Shown here: positions 11,906 to 22,872 of the stretch, in pieces
Layout: each line of letters begins with the position of its first letter
Numbering within the stretch: position 1 is the stretch's first letter
From: Toxorhynchites rutilus septentrionalis
Taxonomy: Eukaryota > Arthropoda > Insecta > Diptera > Culicidae
DNA length: 64,000 nucleotides
Direction: 5' to 3'
Assembly (NCBI RefSeq): GCF_029784135.1
Contig: NC_073746.1
Span: 150,261,556 to 150,325,555 of the forward strand
Translations under genes and position numbers: made by a program
Notes under the pieces: generated by a model
What the model saw: the letters and a program-made list of their open reading frames with translations, nothing else
Database searches by the model: none
What the model was told of the DNA's origin: nothing

Positions 11906-12205
11906 TATGTTTTCTATTCTAGGGTCACATTTAATTTTTACATTCCATACATGTATTGTATAGCAGGAGAAACTCTACACTATTTATTATTTGTTTATTA
12001 TTTTGGAATTTTCCTTAAAGGTATTTTTTTTTCTCTATTTAGTAATATTTGTTAGTTTATGAATAAGTACACCTCTTTTAATTAATGTGATGAGAAAGCT
12101 TATTTTTCTTTTCTTACATATTTCGATTATTTTGCAAATTATTCAGTTTCATTAAAAAGACAAACAGAATCAAATTCAACTGTATCAGCAAGAAAAAAGC
12201 AAAAA

Positions 12206-13994
12206 TCAAAAAGAAGAAATATCATTGACATTCGTGTGATGATTATTCGCTATAGTTTTTCTCTTCGATGCTATGGAAGGGTCAGAAGAAAGCAGCATAT
12301 AGTTCATCAAGTCCTTATTACTGTAAATTCTTGATGCTTTACTTGTATGCTTCAACCTGTTCTCCCTGATCAGTCTGTGTATAGCTTCTAAAGCCTCTTC
12401 CGATAACTGGCAAATAGGCTGATCAAATGCTTCCATAATATCTGAACTGTGTACCAATAGCTTATGCTCAGTTACAGGCATAAAATACCATCCGTACAGG
12501 CTTATGTAGAGATCTCTTGTATCCGGCAATAGTTTCTGGTATTTGGACATTTCAATTTTTCGCCCCGACGATATTGTGCGGATAATTGTAGCGAAATCCG
12601 TTATCATATCCACACTTACCCCTGTTATCTCTGAGCTGGTTTGTGGATCCGAGAAAAATTTTCGTGCAGTGTTGCCGTCATTGCTTGAACCACACCCCGG
12701 TTTCGGCTTGTCGACAACTAGACCCATCCTTGACTTGAGCGCTACTTGAATATCTCGCTTCCTGCTTTCATACTCTTGCTTATGTTCAGCAGTTTTCACT
12801 TGCCAGGTTTTGAATGGCAATATGTTGAAATGAATGATAGTTATTATTTATACACTTTTAAACATTCTATAATGCTAACCTGTAACCGATGTGAATTACG
12901 CATTCAAAACATTTTATCTTGCAATGCAGTGGTGACAGGCCTAGCTTGTAAGTTTCGGTATTTGGTACTGTCTCAACAGCCTTCGATGTATTCATCTCTT
13001 TCGGAAAAGATCCACAAATTTGCATTTTGCAGAAGCTTTATTTCCGGAAAGCACATTTGCCACCTTTCCATCTATCATAGTAAGATGGAATTCAAAACTT
13101 ACAACGATCTGAGCGCTATCGTTGTTGATGATGAAAATCTGTAACGCTTCAATTTTCTTCTCCATTTCTGACTGAATGCCAAGAATAGCTTGTGAGTCTT
13201 CCTTCGTGAACACAAATTTAAGCGGTCTACAGTACGATGTTGAACTTGGCCGAGGATTCATCCAGATGATAGCGTTATTTGCGGAGTCGATCAGTTTTAA
13301 GGGAACCAGTGCAACGACTAACAAACTTTCGTCTGAACTTCCTGCTTCCGTAAACTTTTGCTTGTATGCACTATGCCCTTAACTGCCGTCAAAATCCCAT
13401 TTACAGACGAGATTGACTGAAGTTGAAGTCATTAGCGAAATTTCTTTGACGATGCTAGCGGAGGTGCAATTCATAAGATCTTGTAAATCTACTTCAACAG
13501 ACGTCTCGGTCGCAGAGATCAATTTAGGAGTTATTTTTGCTTTTTCTTGTTTCAATGCATAAAGACTTGGTAGCAAATTTGGATGTATTTCATTCAGTAC
13601 TTTGAAGTACATTGTACTGTCTTTCAGAGAGATCTACATCAACATATAGAGCCAGTGCTTGTGCCGCCGTCAGTGTTTTCTCCTGATTTCCACTCGAACA
13701 GTTTGATACATTGGCAGCGAATACAAGCTCTTCAGGTGCATTGTTGTTAACAAGATCTTCAACACGTCGCCTTTTTGTCCTTTTCGAACATTCGTTAAAC
13801 GATTTCTGAGGTCTTCCTTTACCAATTTGAGGAACAGACTGCAAATTGTCTTTAGTTTTACCTTTCTGATATGCCGGAAGCTTAACTGGGAGCCATTGTT
13901 CGAAAATTTGCTTATTCTTGATTGTAGAAATATCATCTAAAAAACGTAAACTGTGGTCTGAAGAGCAGACTTGAGCAACAAGAATCACTTGCAT
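12206..13994 (-). pseudogene. RAG1/Transib-like transposase relic
   Basis: Minus-strand pieces read as one protein in order. The N-terminal part is 13994-13590 (basic KRTKRRR near residue 75). After a one-base shift near 13610, 13612-12992 runs on one frame, broken only by a TAA at 13379-13381. A second shift near 13010 leads into 13015-12880, and then a gap of about 60 bases, probably an old intron, precedes 12820-12206. Landmarks resemble the RAG1 catalytic core. They are an Asp in CKWDFDGS (13388-13390), an Asp in LTMIDGKV (13070-13072) and a CxxC-like KCQIC/G site. Next come SPLHCKIKCFE, SNDGNTARKFF and a Glu in QLSEEALEA (12398-12400), followed by the helical tail ending LLSSDPS. Transib transposases are the accepted relatives of RAG1. 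No terminal repeats were identified, so it is called as a decayed coding region only. Confidence 0.65.
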
Positions 13995-14411
13995 AATATC
14001 AAGGGTATAATGACTAAAAAGTTGAGGGGTGTTTTGGAGCGGAACTCCGCGGAACTTTTTTTGCCGAAGGATTTGAAATTTTAGTATCTTTTTTTCTTAA
14101 GGAACAAAACTACCTTAACAAAGAATCGTCTATTTTCACAGTGATTGCGGCATGTCCCAATAATAGTTAAGATAACGCATTATACTTACGTGTTGCTACC
14201 GTCGCCATTTGGGGTTTCACTTTAAAAGATAAGGACGTAAAAGAAAACTCAATGTAAAACTGTGATGAATCACTGAAAATTAATTTGCCACGTGCTTAGA
14301 AGAAACTTCTGACAAATTGGGTGGGCTAACAAGGCTGCTGAGATCGTTTTAGCCTGCCTGAAACATGTATAAAACACACCGCCTACTTAGTTTGGGTGAA
14401 TACAAAAGTAA
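13995..14411. other. No gene recognised
   Basis: Spacer upstream of the RAG1-like relic. It may contain the decayed 5' part of that gene, but no frame or terminal repeat could be established. Confidence 0.45.
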
Positions 14412-15130
14412 ATTTTGACGTAGGACTACGTCTTTCATTTCTATACCGGGGTGTAAAATCAAAGTTTCGAAAACGAAATCGTTACGCCGGAGACCGAGAT
14501 TTTGAGCGTTAATAGCTTCTAAAGAACTGAACGAAATGGTATGATAAACACTTCATTCGAAAGATAAAATGTCTACGCGTTATATACCTGTTACTTTTTG
14601 ATCCCCAAAAACATGTTTAAATAGCCCTCAAATTGTTTTCAAAACAGGCTATTGAAATCACCAATCGATATATAAGCGAGCGCTGCTCGGAAATCCACTC
14701 GGTTATAATTGAACAGCAATTGAGGTACCATCGCAGGAATGAATGATTCCCTAATACAGACATCTAAACCATGGAGCTGGGGAAATCGGCATTGCAAAAT
14801 ATATACAAGTAGCGGGTTTTTTAATACTTGTTTGCGCTTTTGCAAATCGTAATATTTCCCTAACATACACTTCAAAACCATGGAGTCTGGAGAAACTGGT
14901 ATTGCAAAATACATGCAAGCAGCGAGTACTTTTGTTCTCGTTTGCGCTCTTGCAAATTGGAATTTTTTCCTAACACATACTTCAAAACCATGGAGCCAGG
15001 GGAAATCGGCATTGCAAAATAGATACAAGCAGCGGATACTTTCGTACTCGTTTGGGCTTTTGCTAATCGGAATGTTTCACTAACACAGACTTCAAAACCA
15101 TGGATGCATAGATTTTCGGGCTAGGTTGCA
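14412..15130 (+). repeat. PER-family start with four promoter-like monomers
   Basis: Begins with the palindromic end TTTTGACGTAGGACTACGTC followed by TTTC, the signature of the palindrome-ended repeat (PER) family. From about 14750 it holds four monomers of about 110 bp, each with an accatgga block (14768, 14877, 14988, 15100), a gaaatcggcattgcaaaat block and a ctcgtttgcgcttttgcaaa block. The same monomers occur in antisense at 30784-30950. The opposite end of the family (tgcggtcgtgtc) was not found here, so the copy is truncated or joined to other DNA near 15130. Confidence 0.65.
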
Positions 15131-16079
15131 TCGAAAACCTATATATTCCAAACGAAAATTAAAATGACAGATCCAAGCAACCATTGAATCAAGACGGGTC
15201 TATGGTACTAGGTGAGGCCGTTTCGTCACTAAGTTGGTTAGGGGAGCGGTATATGAAAACAGTACGGAAGAAAGCAGAAGGGGAATTATTTCCTTGAAGC
15301 GTGAAAGAGACAGACGGATCACGAGCGAGCTCCGGCACAAGCGTATTGTGTTTTGTTTACAAACAAAACACAGTAGATTTCCAAGATGGCTGAAGAGTGG
15401 TTTTAGCAAGTTGGCCCACCTTAGGATATACTTCTACGCGCCTTGCATTGAATATGAGCAAATGAACTTTTGTCCTTCAATATGTTTTGATGTTTATTTT
15501 TTCCACCCAGTGTCATTTTCATCTTGATTATCGGAAACGTCAGAACTGAATTTCATTTTAGCCAAATGAATATCAGCTGTTGTTAACTTCCAACCTGAGG
15601 CTGCTGGGTGCGGTTGGGTTTTGCAGTTGCCGGAAGCCGTAATCGGAAATACCTTATGAAATTCCCGATGTCGCAAATAACTTGACGGTAGCTAAAACCA
15701 CTCGTTGTATCCATTCTGCATATGCCGTTGCTACCGTCTCGCCAAATAAAATTTATTTTGAACTTAAATTCACTGCCAGAACGAATATCGTTTCGGATGT
15801 GATGAATATCAATTTGTTGCTTTTGATATCCAAAGTATAAATAACAGTGAAGCTATGAACCCCACTTAATGTCGCATTCATTCATTATAGCAAATTTGCT
15901 CATGCAACAGCGATATGAACAAAATGAACTCGTTTGTTATTGTCATCAATATAATGAGGACAGTGTGTTTCAAGCTGAAAAAAAGTAATTTACACTGGAA
16001 CAAAATCATATTCGTTTCTCGTGAATATTTGTTGATATTCTAAGACACTAGGTATAACCCATCCTAACTTTTGTCTATA
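15131..16079. other. No gene recognised
   Basis: The 15200-15430 stretch contains a 9-base mirrored block (gttttgtttacaaacaaaac near 15349-15368) but no clear element ends. No supportable reading frame. Confidence 0.45.
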
Positions 16080-16330
16080 GGACGCCGCACTGTGCGCGGT
16101 GGCGAACTCTACACGATCCAGATTATTTAGTATTATATCTGGCGAATCTCAAGATAGTGCCATTGGTCCACTGCTCTACAACATCTTAGTCAACGACCTC
16201 CCCACTAAGCTTTATTTAGCCAATGATTTGTAAAACTATCGTAACATTACCTTGCCTCTGCGAGCAGACATAAATATTGTGTTGACATGGTTTGGCGATA
16301 ACGGTATGTATGTAAATATTAAGAAGGACC
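16080..16330 (+). pseudogene. Non-LTR reverse transcriptase relic (plus strand)
   Basis: Plus-strand frames read SGESQDSAIGPLLYNILVND at about 16138-16197, matching the usual SGVPQGSxLGPLLFNLYIND block of LINE reverse transcriptases. About 20 codons further, LRADINIVLTWFGDNGMYVN corresponds to the block after the YADD box. The YADD box itself and one frame are lost. It is a short, old fragment. Confidence 0.6.
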
Positions 16331-16525
16331 CTCTCACATCACAGTACCCAAGACGATGTCGATATCTATCTAGCATCTATTTTATGTTTCAGTTTGGGTC
16401 CAAGACGGTGATAAAAAATATATTCAATATTTTTCATATTTATGGAACAACTACTGAATGTCTTTATTGTCTTTATTGATTCATCATTTGACATCAAGGT
16501 CTTTGTGAAGGTAACTTATTCTAAA

Positions 16526-17006
16526 CTAAAAAGGATACACGGATAATAAACGTTGACGAAATGAACAAGTTGACACTTTGAAATCAAACAAACTGTATGC
16601 TACGTGAAGACGTCTACAAATAAAATTCATAGGATCGTGTGACCCATATCGTGTAATCCTGCGTGTAGTTTGAGTGAGTTGTCTATAGCGCAGAACTCGT
16701 TCAGGTGCATAAATGCGCATGCGACCCAGTAGCTTAGAACTGTTAATTTCAGCTCGTAGAATCTTCGCTCTGGATACAGTTTGATTGACAGCACATATTG
16801 AAGGGGTTCTATATGCTACAGCGCGCATCGCATGGTGGAAGATTCATCGGGTCACGCCAATGTAGGTTGTTCAGCGCCCACCTCACAAACCTCCTTTGCA
16901 CGAACTCAATTCTTGCAATCCACACTGCTTCAAATGGACACCAGACGACAGATGCGTACTCCAGAATTGGCCTGACTAGCGAACAGTAAAGAGCACGCAA
17001 ACACAA
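16526..17006 (-). pseudogene. C-terminal relic of a Jockey-type LINE ORF2 (minus strand)
   Basis: One frame at 17006-16809 reads ALYCSLVRPILEYASVVWCP then EFVQRRFVRWAL, the conserved thumb region downstream of the polymerase domain. A second frame at 16790-16526 continues with SKLLGRMRIYAPERVLRYRQ, the usual C-terminal tail. One frameshift lies near 16800. The polymerase core is missing. Its orientation is opposite to the relic at 16080-16330, so the two are separate insertions or an inverted fragment. Confidence 0.7.
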
Positions 17007-17294
17007 GGTATCTTCAAAACCTTCGGCGACTTTTAAGAGGAACCCTGACGATTGGCTTTTTCAATTACAACAGAGAACAGTGGTAGACATTCGTTTAGCC
17101 GCACCCTATTTTTTCTCAATATTTTTAAAAATAAGTCAATTATTTGTACAGTTTTGTTCATAAAAGATTATTATTGTTTATTTTAATCGAATTCATTCTA
17201 AAAAAAACCATACATTCACTTTCTGTTTTCTAAGTAATTGAAATATGTGGAATCAGGGTGGACATTCGTTTAGCCGCATCCTAAAATTTCAATA

Positions 17295-17752
17295 CAGGGA
17301 AACTTCGATATAACGTACCCTCGTTATAACGTACCCTCGATATAACGTCACTCGATATAACGTACATTTTACCTCGATACAACGCACACATTATCAAAGT
17401 CCAAAAAATAATTTTTTGAATATTTTCTTCCTGAAAGAACACTAAATTATCTGTATTTTGATATTAAAGCTTGTGTTGTAGCTTTAACCAATCCCGAAAC
17501 ACAACTGTTTTGAGATTCCGGATTCTAAATGAATCAAACTTCAATCAACAGAACGAAGTGAAACAAAAGTGAAAAGTAAAAAGTTGGCTTCGTCTTCTAA
17601 TTGAATTTATTCATCAACCTTATTCAAACAGCAACACAATAAAGTAATGTAAGCTATGTTTGAGTGTTCTTTAGTATGATTCGATATAACGTACAATTCG
17701 GTACAACGTACAATTTTGGAAGTAAAATGCACGTTATATCGAAGTTACCCTG
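17295..17752 (+). mobile_element. ATAACG-type MITE, complete (458 bp)
   Basis: Ends are inverted copies of CAGGGAAACTTCGATATAAC, flanked by TA at 17293-17294 and 17753-17754. Subterminal regions hold several TCGATATAACG repeats. It has no coding capacity. The terminal type and TA target fit a Tc1/mariner-superfamily (pogo/Tigger-like) MITE. Confidence 0.88.
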
Positions 17753-17777
17753 TAAAAGAAAATTTGTGCGGCAAATT

Positions 17778-17806
17778 TCAAGAAGAAGAAGAAGAAGAAG
17801 AAGGAG
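17778..17806. repeat. AAG trinucleotide microsatellite
   Basis: About nine AAG-like units, the last interrupted. It lies just beyond the right end of the MITE. Confidence 0.9.
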
Positions 17807-19129
17807 AAGACTCCACTATAGTGCATAAGGAATAAGGAAGGCATTTTGCTGGTTGATTATTGAGATTTTCTATCGCCGAATGTTTAAAAAATGTGGAAAT
17901 AAGAGAGTATGCGAAACGGGTCTCGTCTGTCCAGCTGAAGAGGTATTCTCTTCGTTGTCTCCTTTGTTTTCTCATGAAGATTCTCTGCCTCCGGGGGTTA
18001 TTTTTATAAAAGGTTACATTAAAAATATAAATGTTTGTAATACGATGCGTCGTGTAATATATCGTCGGTCGGTTTTACTTAAGAAGTATTTTCTTAGTTA
18101 CTTTCTCAGGTTATTCATAGAAATTTTCTATCGTCATTAAAGTGTATGGAAAAACGAGGAAGTTCGCAGCATGACTATTCATGAATATACATTCGGTTCT
18201 TCGTCGAGTTCGCGTTTATCACAACACAATAGTTCTGGGTATTAGTTCAATTCTATCGAATTTGTTGAACATGGCACATGAAACATTGGGAATATCATTC
18301 ATTTAACATAATCCTGTGGAACTAGAAAAATTGAGAAATAAATCAGTTCGTATACCTTCAGATCAAGCAATACTAAGTTTGAACTCACCAAACGCAATTA
18401 TTGTTATGCAAATTCATGCGAAAAGTAATTCAGGTGTGTTTAGTCATATGACGGTCGATCATTTAGGCTCAGAAATTATATGTGAGGTATTGTTATTAAT
18501 CCTGGTTTCTGTAAAAGAATAAGCATCATATTGGGTATATTGGGTAAGTATCCGCTAGTATTTGTTTTTTATTCGATTTTGCTGTTTTTTTTTTAGTCGG
18601 ACAGTTGGTTCTGGATCTCGCTCAAGTCGGCCGTCAACATGAATTGAATTGACTAGGAATGATTTGACGAGCGTTAGGAGTGAGGATGACTGATGAACTT
18701 TTCTAGCAATTGTTTGTACTAATTGACTTGACGAATGCAAATAAATCTACCGCTTCATTCAACTCGACTTCAATCCACCACTACTACTCCCCCTGACATG
18801 AATCTCGTTGTCCGCGTGCACAATCTTATTTTAACGTCCATATAAAGTGAAACGAAAGCTTGATTTTTGATGCAAAATAATATCTACACCATTAATGGAC
18901 GGCTCTATTGTTTACCCACCCTGAACTCAAACATCGATACATGCATACATGATACATGAGAGAGAAAATTTAAATAATATACCAGGTATATTACATCGCC
19001 TGTGTGATTCACACAATATCCAATACAAAGAAGCTAATTTTAAAAACAATATACAACTATCACGTTAAAATTATTTGTTATCTTTTTCTTGGCCTACCCC
19101 TACATGAAAAAAGCATGGTATTCTAATTA
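17807..19129. other. No gene recognised
   Basis: AT-rich sequence. Short frames at 17853-18140 and 18316-18522 show no motif. Nothing else supportable. Confidence 0.5.
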
Positions 19130-19480
19130 TTTTATTAATTCGCAGTGCTGATTGTATATACGCATCATGCGATTGATAGGAGCGTTGTTTGCATAATTTG
19201 TTCTGGATGTTTTGGTTAGAAACAAATTGCGTGTTCTTAGTTGACGCGGTACATAGAAATTTATTCTTTTCTAGTCATTCAGCTGATTGTACTCGTTGCG
19301 AAATTAGATCATTAACCATTAAAGAAAGCATTGCAAATTTACGGCGTTCCTTTAGTGATTGGATGTTTATGAGCATGCAGCGTGCTTCATATGAAGGGAG
19401 TGAAAATGAGGTCCAGTTCAATTTACGGAGTGCAATTAAGAGAAATTGTTTCTGGACTGACTAATTGCGTTCAATCAATG
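19130..19480 (-). pseudogene. C-terminal fragment of the same Jockey-type LINE as at 43.5 kb
   Basis: The DNA is closely similar to 43605-43935, the region encoding the C-terminal domain of the LINE inserted in DD37E copy B. Shared blocks include gcagtgctgattgtatatac, tgcgattgatagg and gagcatgca. Coding sense is minus. Only the last 110 codons or so are present, with added short insertions, so it is a separate, older insertion. Confidence 0.75.
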
Positions 19481-19540
19481 GTAATTATAAGTTCTTATGT
19501 CTGAAAGTTCGTCTGAAAATGTAATTTTAAAGTAGGGCAA

Positions 19541-20921
19541 TTTTGACGTAGGATTACGTCTTTCGGGAACATATTGGGGTACAAATTGAAAATCGAAAAT
19601 CGAGCACATAGTGAAAATTGTCCAATATCAAACGCTTATTGATCATTCATTTCATGATGCATTGATGAAATGTTTGCGTCAATGAAGAAAATAATATATA
19701 TCATAAAACTAAATATCGAACAATTGGAAAATCTCATCCCCTATCTTAACGGAAATACCCATTTCTGATTGGTCGAAATTGACGACACAGCGGTTCCCTA
19801 ACAGAGACATCAAAACCAAGCTGCTTGGGGGAAATCGGCATTGCAAGCGGAGACGAATGAATCGTATCGTAAGATTCAGAGTCTCCGCGAACAAAGAAAA
19901 AGAAGAAGAAGAACATTGCAAATACATGAAAGTAGGGGATCTTTTGTTTTTGTTATAAAAGAAATTTACCTTTTCCATTTCAAATATGTTTTCTCTATAT
20001 TAAAGGAACGTGTTTTTACTGATGAGAAAAATTGATAATTGTGTTCGGTATTGAAAATTATCTCATATTACATTTGTGAGTTTTTTTTCTATATTTCATC
20101 CATACATAACACATGAGGCATCTCGTCTAGGGTCACAGAGGGCGGTTTTAATCATATCTTATTCCACTTCGGCAGATAATACTCTTTCGCTTGTGGTGTT
20201 TTTTTGACGTTCGACACTCAAATCAACAAGACGTGTTTATTCAATCTTCCGTACATCAGAAATATCTTTTCCGTGATATAAAAAAATTCACGGAAACACT
20301 TTTCTAACTAGCGAAATGTGCCATATTCTACCCGTTGGGTGTATACGATACACGATTTTGCATGTCGGTTTATCACAACAGGAAAAGAGAAACGGGCATA
20401 GGTTGGCCAGCCGACTTATCATGCATCACCGCAGACCAATCGAGACTAAAATGAAATATCAAGAAGCTATCGCTTTTTATGATGATTCGAATAGTTTGTT
20501 TTCGAAGCGGCTTTGAGCTTTTGAAACAAGTTTTTAAGGCCAATAAGTAAAAAAACATCACTAGATCTTTCGAGTAATGTTATTTTAATATTTTCTATAT
20601 TCCATCCATACATAACACAGGAGGTATCTCAGAGGGCGGTTTTAATCATATCTCATTCCACTTCGGCATCTTCTATCTGATACCCACCATCCAACGATTG
20701 TTTACCACCCTTCTGTCATCATTACTGTCGTCATCACTCGGTAAACACCGGTGGAATGAACAAACAATACCCAACAACCAAACAAAACGGCCCTTTCCAG
20801 GGCCACCAAATCATTGTCAAAGAGTTTAACGATGTAATTCTTCAAACAAATCCAAATTCAACAGATAGCCTAACGGAATCCAACGTCAACTCTGCGGTCG
20901 TGTCTCGGACACAACCCTCCT
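19541..20921 (+). repeat. PER-family copy (forward), 1.38 kb
   Basis: Starts TTTTGACGTAGGATTACGTC + TTTC and ends tgcggtcgtgtctcggacac + aaccctcc, the two signature ends of the family. It carries one promoter-like monomer (about 19795-19860), and its first 350 bp match 32680-33007 in reverse complement. A block containing catccatacataacac and gagggcggttttaatcatat occurs twice inside (about 20095-20165 and 20600-20665). No coding capacity is evident. Confidence 0.7.
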
Positions 20922-20949
20922 GTGACTTTTTTTTTTATTTTATTGTACA

Positions 20950-22872
20950 CTAGCTGACCCGGCAAACTTCGTCTCGCCCAAAATTTATTTTTCGATGTCA
21001 CATCCACGTTTTCTTATCAAGCGCACGTTAATGGGTTCAATCGCAAAAATATTCATTGATTGATCTTTTAATTTACCCTTTAAAATGATCTTTTACTATA
21101 AAATTCCTAGTACTTCTACCAAAACTCGTCATTATAAAATCAGATTATTTTCGGACACAATTCTCGTTCAAGATTTTTCAACCACAACGGCAAATAACTT
21201 GTTTCTCCGTTACATGGAATAAATGTTTGATACAGAAAATATGACAGAATAAAGACAGCCCTAAATCGGGCAATTCCTTTCTAGAGTTTTGCTCTTATCA
21301 ACACATTCGGTGATCCATTTTAATTTATATATATATAGATGAAAGACGATATAGGGGTGTGTTTTATCATATGTTTAAAAATCCATTTCCACTTTCGAAC
21401 GAAGATCAATTTCGTTAGCGCAAACATCAAATGGACAAATAACGCTTGTCAATATGTAATTGTAGAACATATGCGAATTGAATTTTTCGAACTTTTCCAT
21501 TTTTTTCAGAGTTTTCCGAAAATTTGCAATTGTCATGTTTGGTTGGAATATGTTTGGTTGAAATATGTGTATTATTTTTATGGGACCTCCTCTACATTCC
21601 AGAGGAAGGAGGGGTGTCATACCATCATAGAAAAGTTTCTCGTACCCAAAAACATGCTAACTTTGGTTCTGTTTGCTTGATTAGTTTTGAGCTATGCAGA
21701 TATTTATGCTTCATTAGTATGGAAGACCCCCCCTTCCACCTTGGGAGGGGGAGGAGTATCTAACAACCATAGAAATATTTTATAAACCCTAAAACCTTCA
21801 CATGTTAACTTTGGTTTCGTTTGCTTGATTAATTCCCGAGTAATGCAGAAATTTGTGTTTCATTTGTATGGCAGCTCCCCCTTAGAGAGGGGGGAGGAGT
21901 GTCTAACTACTATAGTAATATTAGTAATATATAACATTTATTACACTCTAAAACCTCCACATGCCAACTTTGGTTTCATTTGTTCGACTAATTTCCGAGT
22001 AATGCAGAAATTTGTGTTTCATTTGTATGGCAGCCCCCCTTAGAGAGGGGAAGAGGACTGTCTTACTACCATAGAAACATTTATTGCACCCTAAAACCTT
22101 GACATGCCAGCTTTGGTTTCATTTGTTCCGAGTAATGTAGAAATTTGTGTTTCATTTGTTTGGCAGCCCCCCCTTATAGAAGGGGAAGGAGTGTCTAACT
22201 ACTAAAGAAACATTTATTGCACCCTAAAACCTTCACATGCCAACTTTGGTTTCGTTTGCTTGACTAATTTCCGAGTAATGCCGAAATTTGTGTTGCACAT
22301 GTGCGGCAGCCTCCCCTTAGACAGGGGGGAGGGGTGTCTAACTACTATAGAAACATTTATCCCTTAAAACCCCCACATGCCAAATCTGGTTTCGTTTGTT
22401 TGACTAATTCCCGAGTAATGCAGAAATTTGTGTTTTATTTGTATGGCAGAGGTGTCTTACTACCATAGAAACATTTATTGCACCCTAAAACCTTTACATG
22501 CCAATTTTGGTTTCGTTTGCTTGACTAATTTCCGAGTAATGCAGAAATTTGTGTTTCATTTGTATGGCAGCTTCCCCTTAGAGAGGGGGGAGGAATGTTT
22601 AACTACTATAGAAACATTTATTGCATCCTAAAACATTCACATGCCAACTTTGGTTTCGTTTGCTTGACTAATTTCCGAGTCATGCAGAAATTTGTGTTTC
22701 ATTTGTATGGCAGCCCCCCCCCTTAGAGAGGGGGAGGGGTGTCAAACTATCACGAGAACCTTCCCCGGTTCCAAAAACCCCTACATACCAATTTTCATGT
22801 CGATAGGTTCAGTAGTTTCCGAGTCCATGAGAATCAGACAGACAGACATCACTCCATTTTTATATATATAGA
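20950..22872 (-). mobile_element. Complete non-autonomous Helitron
   Basis: Read on the minus strand, the element begins TCTATATATATAAAAATGG after a host A and ends with a hairpin (GGCGAGACGAAGTTTGCC), then GGGTCAGCTAG and a host T. These are the diagnostic Helitron features: TC start, hairpin, CTRR end, and insertion between A and T without target duplication. The interior at 21520-22760 is filled by about eight monomers. A second TC-type 5' end occurs internally at 21339, so a shorter Helitron (20950-21339) or an alternative start may be embedded. No Rep/helicase coding sequence is present, so movement would depend on another element. Confidence 0.82.
21520..22760 (-). repeat. About eight tandem monomers inside the Helitron
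   Basis: Monomers of roughly 120-155 bp share gcagaaatttgtgtttcatt, tgtatggcagccccccctta, gagagggggaggagtgtc and aaacatttattgcaccctaa. The block gcagaaatttgtgt occurs near 21847, 22004, 22138 (variant), 22421, 22542 and 22684, with further variants near 21696 and 22278. The related arrays at 3655-4390 and 49755-50250 are oriented oppositely. Weak open frames across the array are by-products of the repetition. Confidence 0.85.

Noticed and set aside
14137..14143. CACAGTG heptamer near the RAG1-like relic, identical to a recombination-signal heptamer
   Set aside because: A 7-base match is expected by chance in a few kilobases, and no partner repeat was found on the other side of the relic.
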